DNA from: Gossypium raimondii
Lineage: Eukaryota > Streptophyta > Magnoliopsida > Malvales > Malvaceae
Reading direction: 5' to 3'
Length of the DNA: 64,000 bases
Assembly: GCF_025698545.1 (NCBI RefSeq)
Contig: NC_068567.1
Span: 6,324,001 to 6,388,000 of the forward strand
Made by a program: the position numbers and the translations under genes. The notes beneath the pieces were generated by a model. It saw only the letters and a list, made by a program, of their open reading frames with translations. It did no database searches and was not told the DNA's origin. This document shows, in pieces, positions 36,734 through 47,699 of the stretch (position 1 is its first letter; every line of letters starts with the position of its first letter).

Positions 36734-36741
36734 TATTTATA
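36734..36741 (-). promoter_or_regulatory. TATA box of TCTP
   Basis: TATAAATA on the minus strand lies 114 bp upstream of the TCTP start codon and is followed by a pyrimidine-rich leader. Position and sequence fit a core promoter. Confidence 0.7.
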
Positions 36742-36884
36742 AGCGAGGGTTTCGGTGGAGGTTTGAGCTTAAGGTTAAAGCTAAAGCGAATATCTTGGTT
36801 TTACCTTTTGTTTGGGAATAGGAACAAGTGTGTCCTATACTGGGATAGGGATTTTCTTGTTCTCCGCCCCAATTGTTACATTTA

Positions 36885-37044
36885 GGGTGGGTTTGGATGG
36901 GCGATTGAGTGCGGTGCGGTGCGTTGCGGTGCGTTTAGCTTACTTTTTGTCTCACACTACAGTATCGCTACAGTATTTAATTTCACCGCCACCGCTGTTT
37001 TTATACTAGCCGCAGGTAAACGCACCGCCCATCCAAACTCACCC
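36885..37044. mobile_element. Tourist-like MITE upstream of TCTP
   Basis: This 160-bp element has near-perfect terminal repeats: GGGTGGGTTTGGATGGGCG at the left and the complement of GGGTGAGTTTGGATGGGCG at the right. TTA is duplicated at 36882-36884 and 37045-37047, as for PIF/Harbinger elements. GGTGCG is repeated several times inside. It ends about 145 bp from the TCTP TATA box and is related to the element at 3289-3422 in opposite orientation. Confidence 0.88.
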
Positions 37045-37249
37045 TTAGTTGGTTATGAATTTTTAGACCTTGTCATTATATGGTGATATTATAGACTAAA
37101 GTATCACTTATCTGTCACACATTTTTATTAGGGTTGTATTCAGTTCGGTTTAGTTCGATTTTTTGAATTTTTTTTATTCTTTTGCTCAACCTTAATTTTT
37201 ATTATATTAATCACATTGCTTTGCTTAGAGTTATGCTATTGGGTTTTAA

Positions 37250-37720
37250 TGTGATAAAAGTGGTAAATTTGTTAAGGATGATTGGTTTTCAAGTTTGTAG
37301 TCCTCTTCTTAAACAAGGATTTCAGTAGTTGAAAAAAGTGATATAATTGTTAATTTTTAGTCGGATGATTGGTGTAGATTTGACAATCTTTGGGCTACTA
37401 TCAAATGCCCCCTTATGGCTAGAAAGAGAAATTGACCTTTATCGAAGTCTGATTTCAATGGCTAAGAGAGGGTACAAATGTTATGTCCATTATCTCGACA
37501 AATGAAGATGTGATTTGTTCTTTATGCTCAAACTCCTCTAATCAGGAACATCTATACTTATTAGTGTTATGAAGCAATTGATAATTGAATTACACCAAAC
37601 CTACTTAGGAATAATGATATTTGGACAAAAGTTTAGAAATAAAAGCTCTCACAAAAATTCAAATTCTATATGTTGAAATGTTCCTTAGAAAGCTTGCCTA
37701 TTAGGTAGTTACTCACATTG
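37250..37720 (+). pseudogene. Possible LINE fragment (zf-RVT-like)
   Basis: A translated piece reads ISTNEDVICSLCSNSSNQEH with LYL following. The C-x2-C spacing and the His-Leu-Tyr after it resemble the zinc-binding region after the reverse transcriptase of plant LINEs. The frame is broken on both sides and no reverse transcriptase core was identified, so this is tentative. Confidence 0.35.
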
Positions 37721-37966
37721 AAAGGTATGCATGCCCAAATGTAGGGTGATAAAGTTGTACATATGTATATACATTTGTATTATAATTATTTATTTACTTA
37801 AAATTAAGTTAAAATATATTTTGATAAATTATTATATTATGGAATAAATTAAATTAAAGACAAGTGTATGGTGATTAAATTAAACATGTGTAAAATATAT
37901 AAAACACACTTGTAATAAAATAAAATATTTTCTTATAATTTAAGTAAAAGATATTTATGAATTAAA

Positions 37967-37998
<32 letters not shown>
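37967..37998. repeat. ATT/TTA microsatellite
   Basis: About ten perfect ATT trinucleotides occur in a row inside LTR C. Confidence 0.95.
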
Positions 37999-38001
<3 letters not shown>

Positions 38002-38499
38002 AATACATAAAAGAAATAAAGTAAAAGAATAAAAGAAACAAAGAAGAAAAGAAATAGAGACCATTCGAAACAGGGGAAGGAAAAAGAAAGAAAGAAAGAA
38101 AAGAAAAAGGAAAAACTAGGGTTTAAGGATTTAAGCTTTAATTTGCTAACAAAGAACTTGAGGCATCGGCATCGAAAGGAAAGGAGAAAGCTATCGAGGA
38201 CTAAAATGGGAGATTTACGGTTTGTATTACTATAATTCAAATTACTTCTTATTAAATGCTATATTTAAATTTATATGTATGGTGAGTGAAATATAAGGTA
38301 AGTATTATTATTAAGTTGAAAGAAATGCAATTGAATGATGAATATATGTGTGGAATTGAATTGTGATTGAAAGTGAAAAAGTGGAATTGAATTGAAATGT
38401 GAATTTGGAGACCCTATTAACTAGTCGGGCTGAGTCGGATATAGTTGTCATGCTATAGGATTGGAAGAGTTCAGGGATACTTTGACCTCGAGTCGATGA

Positions 38500-38629
38500 G
38501 ACACTGGGTGTCACTATATTTCTTCGGATAGATTCGATGAGGTACTGGGTACCAACTTTCTTCGGCTTTGCCGATGAGACACTGGGTGTCAACTATTGCT
38601 TCGAACTATCCGATAAGGCACTGGGTGCC
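38500..38629 (+). repeat. Four tandem hairpins with covarying stems
   Basis: Short palindromes with a TGG loop lie at 38500-38512 (GACACTGGGTGTC), 38541-38553 (GGTACTGGGTACC), 38578-38590 (GACACTGGGTGTC) and 38617-38629 (GGCACTGGGTGCC), 37-41 bp apart. Each is preceded by GAT-A/G-A and the spacers share TTCGG or TTCGA words. Base changes in one stem strand are matched in the other. Confidence 0.9.
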
Positions 38630-39567
38630 ATACTGAGTGTTTGGTTGGATCTGTGTATCCGCCAAAGTCCGAGTTTTGTTAATAGGGTAAATAATGAAAT
38701 GATAAACCGAATAAGTTGATCAATCGAGCTACTGAAATGAGATGAAAAAGTTAAATTGTGAACTGAAATATGATATGAAATTGGGGAATGAACCTAAGGT
38801 TCATGATGTGTCCAAGTTTAAATTGTGGATATATGATATTAATTGATGAATTGTTATTGTTGAAATATGAAATTTGAATTTAAATTTGTATGTATGATTT
38901 ATGCTTTACATGTTTATTACTGTTATAATTTGAATTATGGTAATACCACTGAGTATGAAATACTCAGCGTACGGTTGTTTCCGTGCGCAGGTCGATAGAA
39001 GTCAAAGGTTCTGATTCAGCATCCAGATCAATCCAGACTTTAGCATAACTTTGGTGATGTATTTTTCCTTTGGTAAATGTGGCATATATTTCGGTTTTAT
39101 TAAAGAGTCTTGTAAGTTTTGGTTGTAAAGAATTGGTCTATAATATTTTAATGAAAATGAAACGTTAAGTTATAAAATGGTATGTTTGGTACTAAAACTG
39201 AAATAGAATGAATGAAGTTTATTTATTTAAACAATATATGCGAATATTTATTTAGTAAATTACTAAGTTAATGTTTAAGATATGTTTAGGTTATTTGAAT
39301 ATGAAATTGTATGAATTGTGAATTGGTTGCGGTTTGAAATTGCAGGGAATGTTAACTATTTATAAAGGGTTATATTGAGTTTTTTTTTTAAAATCACATA
39401 AAAATAAAAAATGAAGTCAATTAGTAAAATAAATATTTATATGAATTTATGATTATATTATAATATGTTTGTTATTTATTTAAGAATTATTTGTAGATTG
39501 TCTGATATGTTCGGTAATACCTCGTAACCTTATTCCGGCGACGATTTAGAGTTAAGGGGTGTTACAG

Positions 39568-41049
39568 AAAGTTTAATGAATTTGTATTCTAAATATATGT
39601 TAGTTGCAAATGGACTAACTTACTAACATTTATAAAATAAAATATGGACACAAAAGTTTGATTACATAGTTTGAAAATTTCTTATGTCTGCGGGCATTTC
39701 TCGAAGAATAATTCACTATAAATCAACTTATACAATATGTGATTAAGTCAAACTCACTCCTACACAGATACTAGACCACTCTCCCCACTAAGACTTCACA
39801 TTTGAAAGATTGTTTACAAAATGAGCAATACAAATAGTTTTTTTTTTTACAACAATTTTCACTAAAATAAGTTCCTCGCAATAAATAGAATAAGTGCTCT
39901 TAATCTCATTCAATAACTAATAACAAGTCATCTCTTAAACAAATGTATATTGACATGTCACTCTTTAATAAATGTGAACATATATCTCTCTGACTTTTGT
40001 TTCAAGAGGTTTTCAATAAAGAAACAGATACTCTTTTTGAAATTGGATCTCTTTACTAAGGAGTCCTCTTTTCGAAATCAGTATCTCTTTAAATAAGGTA
40101 AATAAAAATAAATCACAGTAGGACTCTTGAAAACTTCTCTTACTTGATTCAATCTTTTCTCCAATTATAATCTTAAGAAATCCTTAAAAATATGTAAGTA
40201 AATAATCAAGATATGTAAGTCAAAATCTAGGATGTGCAACTGCCATTAATAGTTGATGTACGAGATTGAATATACTTGAGTGTTTTAATGTTGAGGGTGC
40301 CTTAGAGTCTTAGGTTACACGTGTGAAGGCTTAATCGTTCGTTACTGGTGATTGGTGGAAACCGGTTTCCTTCATCTGGCAAGGCTACTCATAGAATTGA
40401 TCTTTGGAAGATACTATTGCTAACACTTGATTAGGACTTGTTAGCCATCCATTGATAACCATCTGTTATAAGGCTTTCCCTTCTCAAGCCTACTATTTTG
40501 GCTTGAGCTTAATGGTTGTTCTCTTGGTTTTAATTTATATAAAATATGCAATATTAATATAAAAATAATTTTAAATATTTTAGGGTTAATGTGCAAAATT
40601 GTTACCATATTTTAGGTGAAAGCTGAAATTTATTGTACTTAAGAATTATGTCTCTCTTTTTGATTGAATTTTGTCACCGGATTTTGATTTTTTATTGAAT
40701 TTTACTCTTCAATTTTAATTTAAAATAAGTTGAAGACAAATTTAATAAAAATTAACACTTAAAATAATAAATTAATATAATATCAACAATTGATAAAAAT
40801 ATTACTTATAAAAAGTAATCTTAATTTTTATTTTTCAAGTCTTTCTTTTATTAAATAAAATGATATTTTAATTTTTTATAAATTAATTTATTATTAGCTA
40901 TTAAAGTAAAATATTCAAATAATATTTTTCTTGTTAAATTTTATATTTCAAATCATCAAAATCAATATTAAGTGATAAAATTTAATTAAAAATAAAAATT
41001 AGTGACAAATTTTAATTTGAAAAATCTCATTATAAGTTCTGATTATATT
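39568..41049. other. Intergenic region, no gene seen
   Basis: About 1.5 kb, AT-rich. No open frame or terminal-repeat structure could be supported, although the segment at 40240-40500 is less AT-rich than its surroundings. Confidence 0.35.
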
Positions 41050-41165
41050 TGCTCTTTTTGGCACAATGCCTAAAACTACCTATAGCCCTTTTCAACGCAC
41101 TCGAACCCATGTCCTGCTGCATTGGCAACAATACCCATGCTAGTCAAGCTAAAACTCAATTGACA
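41050..41165 (-). mobile_element. Possible tRNA-derived SINE remnant
   Basis: On the minus strand, TAGCTTGACTAGCATGGG is followed about 40 bases later by GGGTTCGAGTGCG. These resemble RNA polymerase III A and B boxes of plant SINEs. No poly-A or T-rich end and no target duplication were identified. Confidence 0.35.
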
Positions 41166-41389
41166 ATTAGTGGCAAAATTTAGTAAAACTTAAATATCAA
41201 TAGTAAAATTCAATAACATAAAAGTTGTGTTGCAAATTTAACTATACTCTCAAAATATAATGGCAAATATTAATCAAAATAAAGTATAGTGCCAAATTTC
41301 AATATTCACCCATAATGTGGTGGCAAATTTACATTTTAATCCAACATTTGATCATTTTTTAAACAATAAAATGAATTTAAAAAGTGAAA

Positions 41390-43506
41390 GGGTAAACTAC
41401 ACTCATGGTCACTAAACTATTAGTAAGTTTACGTTTTGATCACTCAACTTCAAAAGGTTACAAATTTTTCATTGAACTATTTGAAAGTTTTTCATTTTAA
41501 GTCACTAGAGTATTCAAAAATCTTTATTTATCTCATTGGGATATTAATTTTCTTTTTTTTTAAAGCCTCAGTAACGAGCTCCAAACGATGATTTGACGAC
41601 TAGTATGGTGGATTAGTACCCATTGACGAGTAAAAGAACATATATTATATCTAAGTTGATATGATGATTAGGGTTAGAGATCGAAGAAGAAAGTTGTTTA
41701 GATTTTGGTTTGTAGATTCGCAACGTTCATAGTTGTAACGCCCTGAATAATTTATTTCTTTTCTTTAAATCTTGACACAAATGTGTATTTACTTTAGTGG
41801 TTAAGTGTTTTGGGTGTGTGTTTGAGGTCTTGAGTTCAAGTCTTACTTTAGGAAATTTTAGTTATTTTTTATCCTAGCCTTATCCTTGGTGGGTTGGGTT
41901 ATATTTTATCTTTAGTAAACTCATATCAGGATGAGTCTATTGGTTTGAGTGGTAAGGAGTTAGCTTATTGGAGGTCTTGTGTTTGATTTCTTGTGTGAGC
42001 ATGAATGATATTTTTGTTCCAGTTGTGAGATAGAGGTTGGGTGAAGTAAAATTCTGAGATGATGGAGAGTTGGTGGGTTAGTTAGTGGAATAATGTGAAG
42101 TTGAGATATTAGGGGTTTCAAATTTTTTTATTCTCAAAGTTTCTGACGTGTGATTGGCGAAGGCGTGGCCGTCAAAGTTTCTGACTGAAATGTGGGCCCA
42201 GAATTCTGAAACTTCCCCTAGGGTCGCACGGGTCGTTCTGATCGACTGTGGGCCTACTGTAGGGTTGATAAGGGCTAACCAAACCCTATTTCATGTGATT
42301 TGATATTCTGTTAGACTAATCTGAGTAGGATACTGATACGCATGTCTAACTATACTGTTTAAGTATGTATCTATCTGTATACGAGCATGTTAAATATGTT
42401 TAATCTGATATATCTGCATCTGTATTTTGTATCTGTGTTTGGGGTGGTGACTGTATATGTGGAGGAAGTGATCTATATGGTGACTCTTCACCTATATTAT
42501 GGCAGTTTGATTACATATTTTTTGTTATGTGTCTCATCGACACTATATGGTGTATAGGGATGAGTGGGTGTTATTAACCCCACATGGTGTGATGGGATGG
42601 TTGGAGATGGTGTGTAGAGGATGGTGGTAGGATTCTGTATATCTGTTCTGTTTATCTGATTCTGATATCTGTATCTGTTATGGACTTAGGTCCGAATCTG
42701 TATCTGACTGATCATGAGACTCTGTGTATGTTGTATGTCTATCTCTGTTGGGTTCCACACCGAGTTTACGTAAACTCACATCTGTATGTATGTTCTGTTC
42801 AGGTAATCCATATACATAGGCGGGTTGGTGCGATGGGGGCTCAATGGTGACCACTCGACCGGAAATTATTTTTACTTATCATTATTTCATGGTTTTTACT
42901 TAAATTTCTGGCTTTCATGAGAGTTTTGTAATTTTTGGACTATTCGGACTTTTTGACTGTTTGGTTTAATTTTTTTGGATTTGGTTGCGTTAGGATTTCT
43001 TAATTGCGACGATTCGACAAAATATTGATTTCACTCGAACAAAAAATAATTTTGAAAAAACGAGCATAGTTTTGATTTTAACAGTTTTTCAAACATTTGC
43101 TGTGAAATGATTTGGTTAACCTTAAAGGATAAAATGTAACGGTTTCAGTAATAAATATACAAATGAACACGTTTTATAACTTGGACATTTTATTGAGGTA
43201 TCATCGGTTTCAAAACCCTTCTTCATAACACTCCCAAATTCAGCCATAACGTCTAGGCCGGGGTTGAGGTGTTACAAAAGTTGTTTCATGAAAAAAAACT
43301 AAACTATAAAAGAGAACAAGAAGGGGGGAGGTTTCAATTGGTGCATGCAATGCGAACAAATAAGACCATACAAAAACGATTTTAACAGCTCGGTGACTTA
43401 AATAAAAAATTTCAAATAGTTTAATGACCATTTTGTAACATTTTAAAATTGGATGACTAAAACATAAATTTACTAATAGTTTAGTGACATTGAACTAAAT
43501 TTACCC
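41390..43506. mobile_element. MULE-like foldback element carrying a solo LTR
   Basis: The left end reads GGGTAAACTACACTCATGGT and the right end in complement reads GGGTAAATTTAGTTCAATGT. The arms then share CACTAAACTATTAGTAA and GAACTATTTGAAAG-like words over about 130 bp. Flanks AAAGTGAAA (41381-41389) and AAATTGAAA (43507-43515) agree at 8 of 9. Without the LTR insertion it would be about 570 bp. It ends about 450 bp upstream of the J-protein start codon. Confidence 0.78.
41734..43276 (+). mobile_element. LTR D, solo LTR nested in a foldback element
   Basis: The 1543-bp LTR begins TGTAACGCCC and ends GAGGTGTTACA. The flanking pentamers ATAGT (41729-41733) and AAAGT (43277-43281) are near-identical, which fits a 5-bp target duplication. 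There is no internal protein region, so it is a solo LTR of the same general type as LTR A and LTR C. It is younger than the enclosing element. Confidence 0.78.
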
Positions 43507-43627
43507 AAATTGAAAATGTTTTGGCCTGCAGCCCAACACCTCCATGAGATGGACAAGAAATGACAAAAAAAAGAAAAAAAAAGAGTAAGCAGCTTAGATC
43601 TTCTACTTCATACCTCGTCATTGAAAA

Positions 43628-43636
43628 TGACGTGGC
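43628..43636 (+). promoter_or_regulatory. UPRE-like / G-box-like TGACGTGGC
   Basis: TGACGTGGC lies 26 bp upstream of the TATA box of the J-protein gene. TGACGTG-type sites are bound by plant bZIP factors, including those of the unfolded protein response. It also contains the ACGTGGC ABRE core, so an abscisic-acid response is an equal alternative. Confidence 0.4.
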
Positions 43637-43661
43637 GCATTTTCATTCGATTTCCATAAAG

Positions 43662-43668
43662 TATAAAT
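43662..43668 (+). promoter_or_regulatory. TATA box of the J-protein gene
   Basis: TATAAAT lies 290 bp upstream of the start codon. A probable leader intron follows: donor GTAAGTTTCC at about 43749 and acceptor TTGATTTAG at about 43868. Confidence 0.55.
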
Positions 43669-43957
43669 TTCAAAACACGGGTCATTCATGTCATTCAGTT
43701 GAATTCTACTCCTCTCATTCTCTCTTGGACTTCGAATTTTCGATCTGGTAAGTTTCCTCAAATCTCTCTTTAATTTATCTTCAATTTTAAAATTAAAAAT
43801 TCTGCTTAATACGGAACATTTGCCTGAAATTTTTCAATTCCATAATCTGTATTTCCTTTTGATTTAGGTGTTCTATTTTGGATTTTTTGTTTCAATTTAA
43901 GCTTGTGGAATTTCGTTGGGAGAAAAAAATTAGGGTTTGGACTATAGAAATTTGGTT

Positions 43958-45016
43958 ATGGATGGTAATAAAGATGAGGCTTTAAGATGTGTTCGCATTG
44001 CTGAAGAAGCAATTGCTTCTGGTAACAAACAGCGTGCGCTCAAATTCATTAAAATCGCTCAACGCCTGAATCATACTTTATCTGTTGATGAACTCTTGGA
44101 TGCTTGTAAAAATCTTGATTCTGGGACGACCCCGGTTTCACCTGTTGGTGAAAAGCGTGTTTTAAGTGATGAGAATAAAGGCGGTTCAACTAAATTGGAT
44201 GAGGGTTTTGATGGTGACAGAAGTTATACAGAGGAACATGTTCAGCTGATTAGGCAGATTAAGAGAAACAAGGATTATTATTCAATTCTTGGTGTGGAAA
44301 AGACTTGTTCGGTTGATGATATTAGGAAAGCATATAAGAAGTTGTCTTTGAAAGTTCATCCGGATAAGAATAAGGCTCCGGGTTCCGAGGAAGCATTTAA
44401 GACTGTGTGCAAGGCGTTTAAATGTTTAAGCGATGATAATTCGAGGAGGCAGTATGATCAAGTTGGTTTGGTTGATCAATTTGAGTACAATCAGCGGCAT
44501 AATGTGAGACAGAGACGGAGAAGATATGAGCATGATTTGTTTGATGATGATTTCGATCCTGATGAGATATTTAGGTCGTTTTTTGGTCAAGGGGATATGT
44601 TTAGGGCATCTCAAGTTTACAGGACTAGAGGAATGGGTGGTCATCAGAGGGAGGAGCATCATAGAGGAGGAGGATCTAGTTTCTTGATTCTTCTCCAAAT
44701 GTTGCCAATTTTGTTGATTTTCTTGCTTGCTTTTCTGCCCACTTCCGAGCCTGAGTACTCATTATTTAGGAATTACTCCTATCAGATTCCTAAGACAACT
44801 GAGAAATTTGGGGTGGAATTTTTTGTCAAATCATCAACATTTGATGTGAACTTTCCCCAGGGAAGTGCTGCTAGAGCTAATGTCGAGGATACTGTGATTA
44901 AGGATTACAAACATATGCTATGGCGCTATTGTCATGTGGAACGCCATAAACGCCGTTGGAATAAGAATTTGCCAACTCCACACTGTAACAAACTACAAAA
45001 TCTTGGACTCGCATGA
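43958..45016 (+). CDS. ER-membrane type DnaJ protein with DUF1977
   Basis: A single coding exon encodes 352 residues. The start is the ATG of MDGNKDEALRCVRIAEEAIA, the family's conserved opening; upstream in-frame codons lack an ATG. The N-terminus carries the short helical motif typical of plant J-proteins (GNKQRALKFIKIAQRLN). The J domain is at about 105-170 with the Hsp70-stimulating HPD at 134-136. A His/Gly/Arg-rich linker, one hydrophobic segment at about 240-260 (FLILLQMLPILLIFLLAFLP) and a C-terminal DUF1977 domain complete the DNAJB12/DNAJB14 layout. Members anchor in the ER membrane with the J domain in the cytosol, recruit Hsp70 and act in ER quality control. The closest Arabidopsis relatives are ATJ49-like proteins; which one is not settled. 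A TATA box, a UPRE-like site and a leader intron lie upstream. Confidence 0.93.
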   Translation: MDGNKDEALRCVRIAEEAIASGNKQRALKFIKIAQRLNHTLSVDELLDACKNLDSGTTPVSPVGEKRVLSDENKGGSTKLDEGFDGDRSYTEEHVQLIRQIKRNKDYYSILGVEKTCSVDDIRKAYKKLSLKVHPDKNKAPGSEEAFKTVCKAFKCLSDDNSRRQYDQVGLVDQFEYNQRHNVRQRRRRYEHDLFDDDFDPDEIFRSFFGQGDMFRASQVYRTRGMGGHQREEHHRGGGSSFLILLQMLPILLIFLLAFLPTSEPEYSLFRNYSYQIPKTTEKFGVEFFVKSSTFDVNFPQGSAARANVEDTVIKDYKHMLWRYCHVERHKRRWNKNLPTPHCNKLQNLGLA

Positions 45017-47699
45017 AGGTAATTTTAACTACAAAATTGTCTCTCATATGGTCATATCTTTATTCTGTAGTGGTCATATCTTTCTGTTGATTTAAACCAA
45101 TGCCCAGTTTGAATGTTACATAATGTACCTTAGATTTTTCTGGTCGAATAGGGTATGATTAGATTCTGCCAAAGCATCAACAAGATGGTATATTGATCAG
45201 CAAGGAACCCACACGATATTGTCAAGTCCAAGGGCGTTCTTTTGCCGTAGTTATCATCTGCTAAGATGGTTCTGGACTGATTTGCAATGTATTCCGAGGT
45301 GCTAATGAGACTTCGGTGGACACCTCTAAGCGATAATGCTTCTCTTTTGGTAATGCGATGAAAATACTACAGTCTGCTGTTGGTACCTAGTATGATTATC
45401 GTGTCAATAGAAAGATAGTTAGCATAATAACAGAATTCAAACAAGTAACCGTCTTCAAGTTTGGTTCTTTTTGTTGTTTCATTCTGATTGATTTCTGGGG
45501 ATGTCATTGTCAGTTTGTCTACACTTCTTTTTTGAGATCCATATCTTGGATTAATCCATATAATCACATTAGCATTATTCATAATTTATTGCTCTATCCT
45601 TCACTTTGCTTGGTTTGAGTTGATGGAAATTTTGTTACTTATTGCTGCTCTTGGTGAAGACTTTAGGATGACACCAATCTATGCCATTGCTTTGCCCCAT
45701 GGATGTGGCATTAAACATCAATTTACTACCTCCATTTTTAGTTCACTATAATCTGATCCCTCCATTTCTTGTATCATAGGGCTTTAATCTTTGTAGCATT
45801 TCTTCTGTAGTTGAGCAAAATGAAAACTTGGGTTAGCAATTGACAAATAGGGTAGACCATTGATAATGGAGGCAGACTTGTTGGGGTTATTTATTTGAAC
45901 TAGCATTGGATATTTGGATTTTCCTTAAAAGATGATCATATGCCATAGTCATTTGGATATGCATCTAATCCGAATATTTGAGCAACATAAACAAGACTAA
46001 CAACCGACATAGAAGTCTCTGGAGATTTAGCAAGTATTTTGAGTATCATGAAACATTGTACTCAATCTTTAACCATATACTAACTCTGATATACCTAAGG
46101 AGGGTGACAAGAAAGGAGTTTGGTTTTTGTCTGGGTTGCAAAGCTATGTAGATTCCGGGTGAGAGTTGAATACACATCCGGGCGTAGATTTACTTTTTAT
46201 AAAACTTTTTATGTAATTGGAGTATCAAATCTTTATGATTTCATATTTTGTGGATATGCTAATTATTGGAACCCAAAACAAATGCCAGAGTGAACAATGA
46301 AGGCTGCAAAACTAAAAGCATAAGGAATCATGAATTAAGCACTAAAATTATTAATCAATCACCCGCCAAGCATGCTCGTGTTATGGTCTGAGAGTTGGAC
46401 CGACCATGCTCAAGTCTTCCAACCGAGCGTAACAACTTCAGTCTTGGACCATGACACTCGCACGTTGTAAAGATGCAACGGTTCTTTCTAAGGCACTCTT
46501 CAAAATGATAACCACGATTTGTGAGAATGTAAAAACACATTTCCATCACAGCAAATTGAGTCCATAAGCACATGCTCGTATCATGTTTAGTTATCACGGT
46601 TTCATGCATAATAAATTGTCACAATCCGGTGAAAGAAAATCTGAAGTTCCAAAATAACAATCATAACATTGTGTCTATTGCAGTGAAGTTTATCCCTGAA
46701 AAGCAAGCAAAAAGTGGCAACACCCAATGGATTCTTCTCATGATCCAAGCAACTCTTAGCACTTGATGGCACCCATTGTTGTCCTCTTAAAGCAACACTT
46801 GAAAAAGAAAGTTCCGAATCATATTTCTTTCGCAACTAAGGGGTTAGGGATAAGAGAAGAGAATGGAAAAATGAAAAGAAAATAAATTATTATTTTTACT
46901 TTTTTAAATATATAATATAGATTATTTTTATATATTATATTATTATTTTAAACACAATATTTATTTTAGACAAGAAGGAAAAAGTTGGTTAATTGGCTTC
47001 CAATTCAACCTTAAATTGGTTCGATTAGATTGATTAAAACCAAGATTATTGGAGGTTGGGCAGTTTTAATCGATTATATATAAAAAATCGATCCAAAGAA
47101 ATCGATTATTCAGTCCTAAATATTAGTATCAACCTTTGATTAAACCTGTTTATTTACACTATTATTTAAACTATTTTTACATGGGATTAGTATTTGATAC
47201 TCGATAATGTATATTTTTTTATTCGTAGTCTTAAAAACTATCACATATCTATTTTTTAAAATATTTTAATATACCCTTATAAGACAAGAGTTGTATTTAA
47301 AAAGTTAAAATAGGTTCTCTTAATTTTTTTAATTTAAAAGTTTCAGTTCAATCATTACTATTGTTAGTATTTTTCGCAAAGTTTGCTTACTAGGCATATT
47401 AATTAGATTACCTTCATGACATTACATATTATTGGAAAAAAAAACCCTTTCGATATTGTGATTGAATTAGAATTTTTAACTTTTAAATTACAGGACTAAA
47501 TCTCGAATTATGGATAATTACAGGGACTAAAAGCACATATTAACCTTTTTTATTGGGTTCGAAATTGTATTAGAAACCTTCTTTCTTCTCCACCTTTGTC
47601 TCTCTCAATAATAAAAGAAAAAAAAAAGAGAAAGGGTTTAAGCTTTTCCAGTTTAGCTTGAATCAACCAAAACTCCCAAATCTTGGAAATTGGGAGAAG
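45017..47699. other. Intergenic region between J-protein and PRL1
   Basis: About 2.7 kb. The first 600 bp hold the 3' untranslated region, possibly with an intron beginning GTAATTTTAAC right after the stop codon. A less AT-rich block at 46340-46850 has overlapping short open frames on both strands but nothing I recognise. The stretch 46980-47110 has ATCGATT words like the DNA element remnants near 3.7 and 6.3 kb. PRL1's leader is at the right end. Confidence 0.4.

Larger units (their letters stand above)
37740..39567 (+). mobile_element. LTR C, solo LTR, probably Ty3/gypsy
   Basis: The right end reads AAGGGGTGTTACA and resembles the ends of the other LTRs in this window. The left boundary is uncertain; TGTAGGGTGATAAAGTTG near 37740 is one candidate, but no matching duplication was found. 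No internal protein region is present, so it is a broken fossil. A trinucleotide repeat, a purine-rich tract (38000-38115), a four-unit hairpin array (38500-38629) and a TACTCAGCGTACGG segment near 38970 lie inside. Confidence 0.65.

Noticed and set aside
41780-42010. Possible tRNA gene within LTR D (GTGGTTAAGTG and GAGTTCAAGTC words)
   Set aside because: The words resemble A and B boxes but no acceptor stem or anticodon arm pairs; more likely ordinary LTR sequence.
43937-43957. N-terminal extension of the J-protein (seven extra residues)
   Set aside because: The upstream codons have no ATG; the ATG at 43958 gives the family's conserved MDGNKDEA start.
46602-46835. 77-codon minus-strand open frame in a less AT-rich block
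   Set aside because: It looks more protein-like than its surroundings, but I do not recognise it and cannot connect it to splice sites or other exons.
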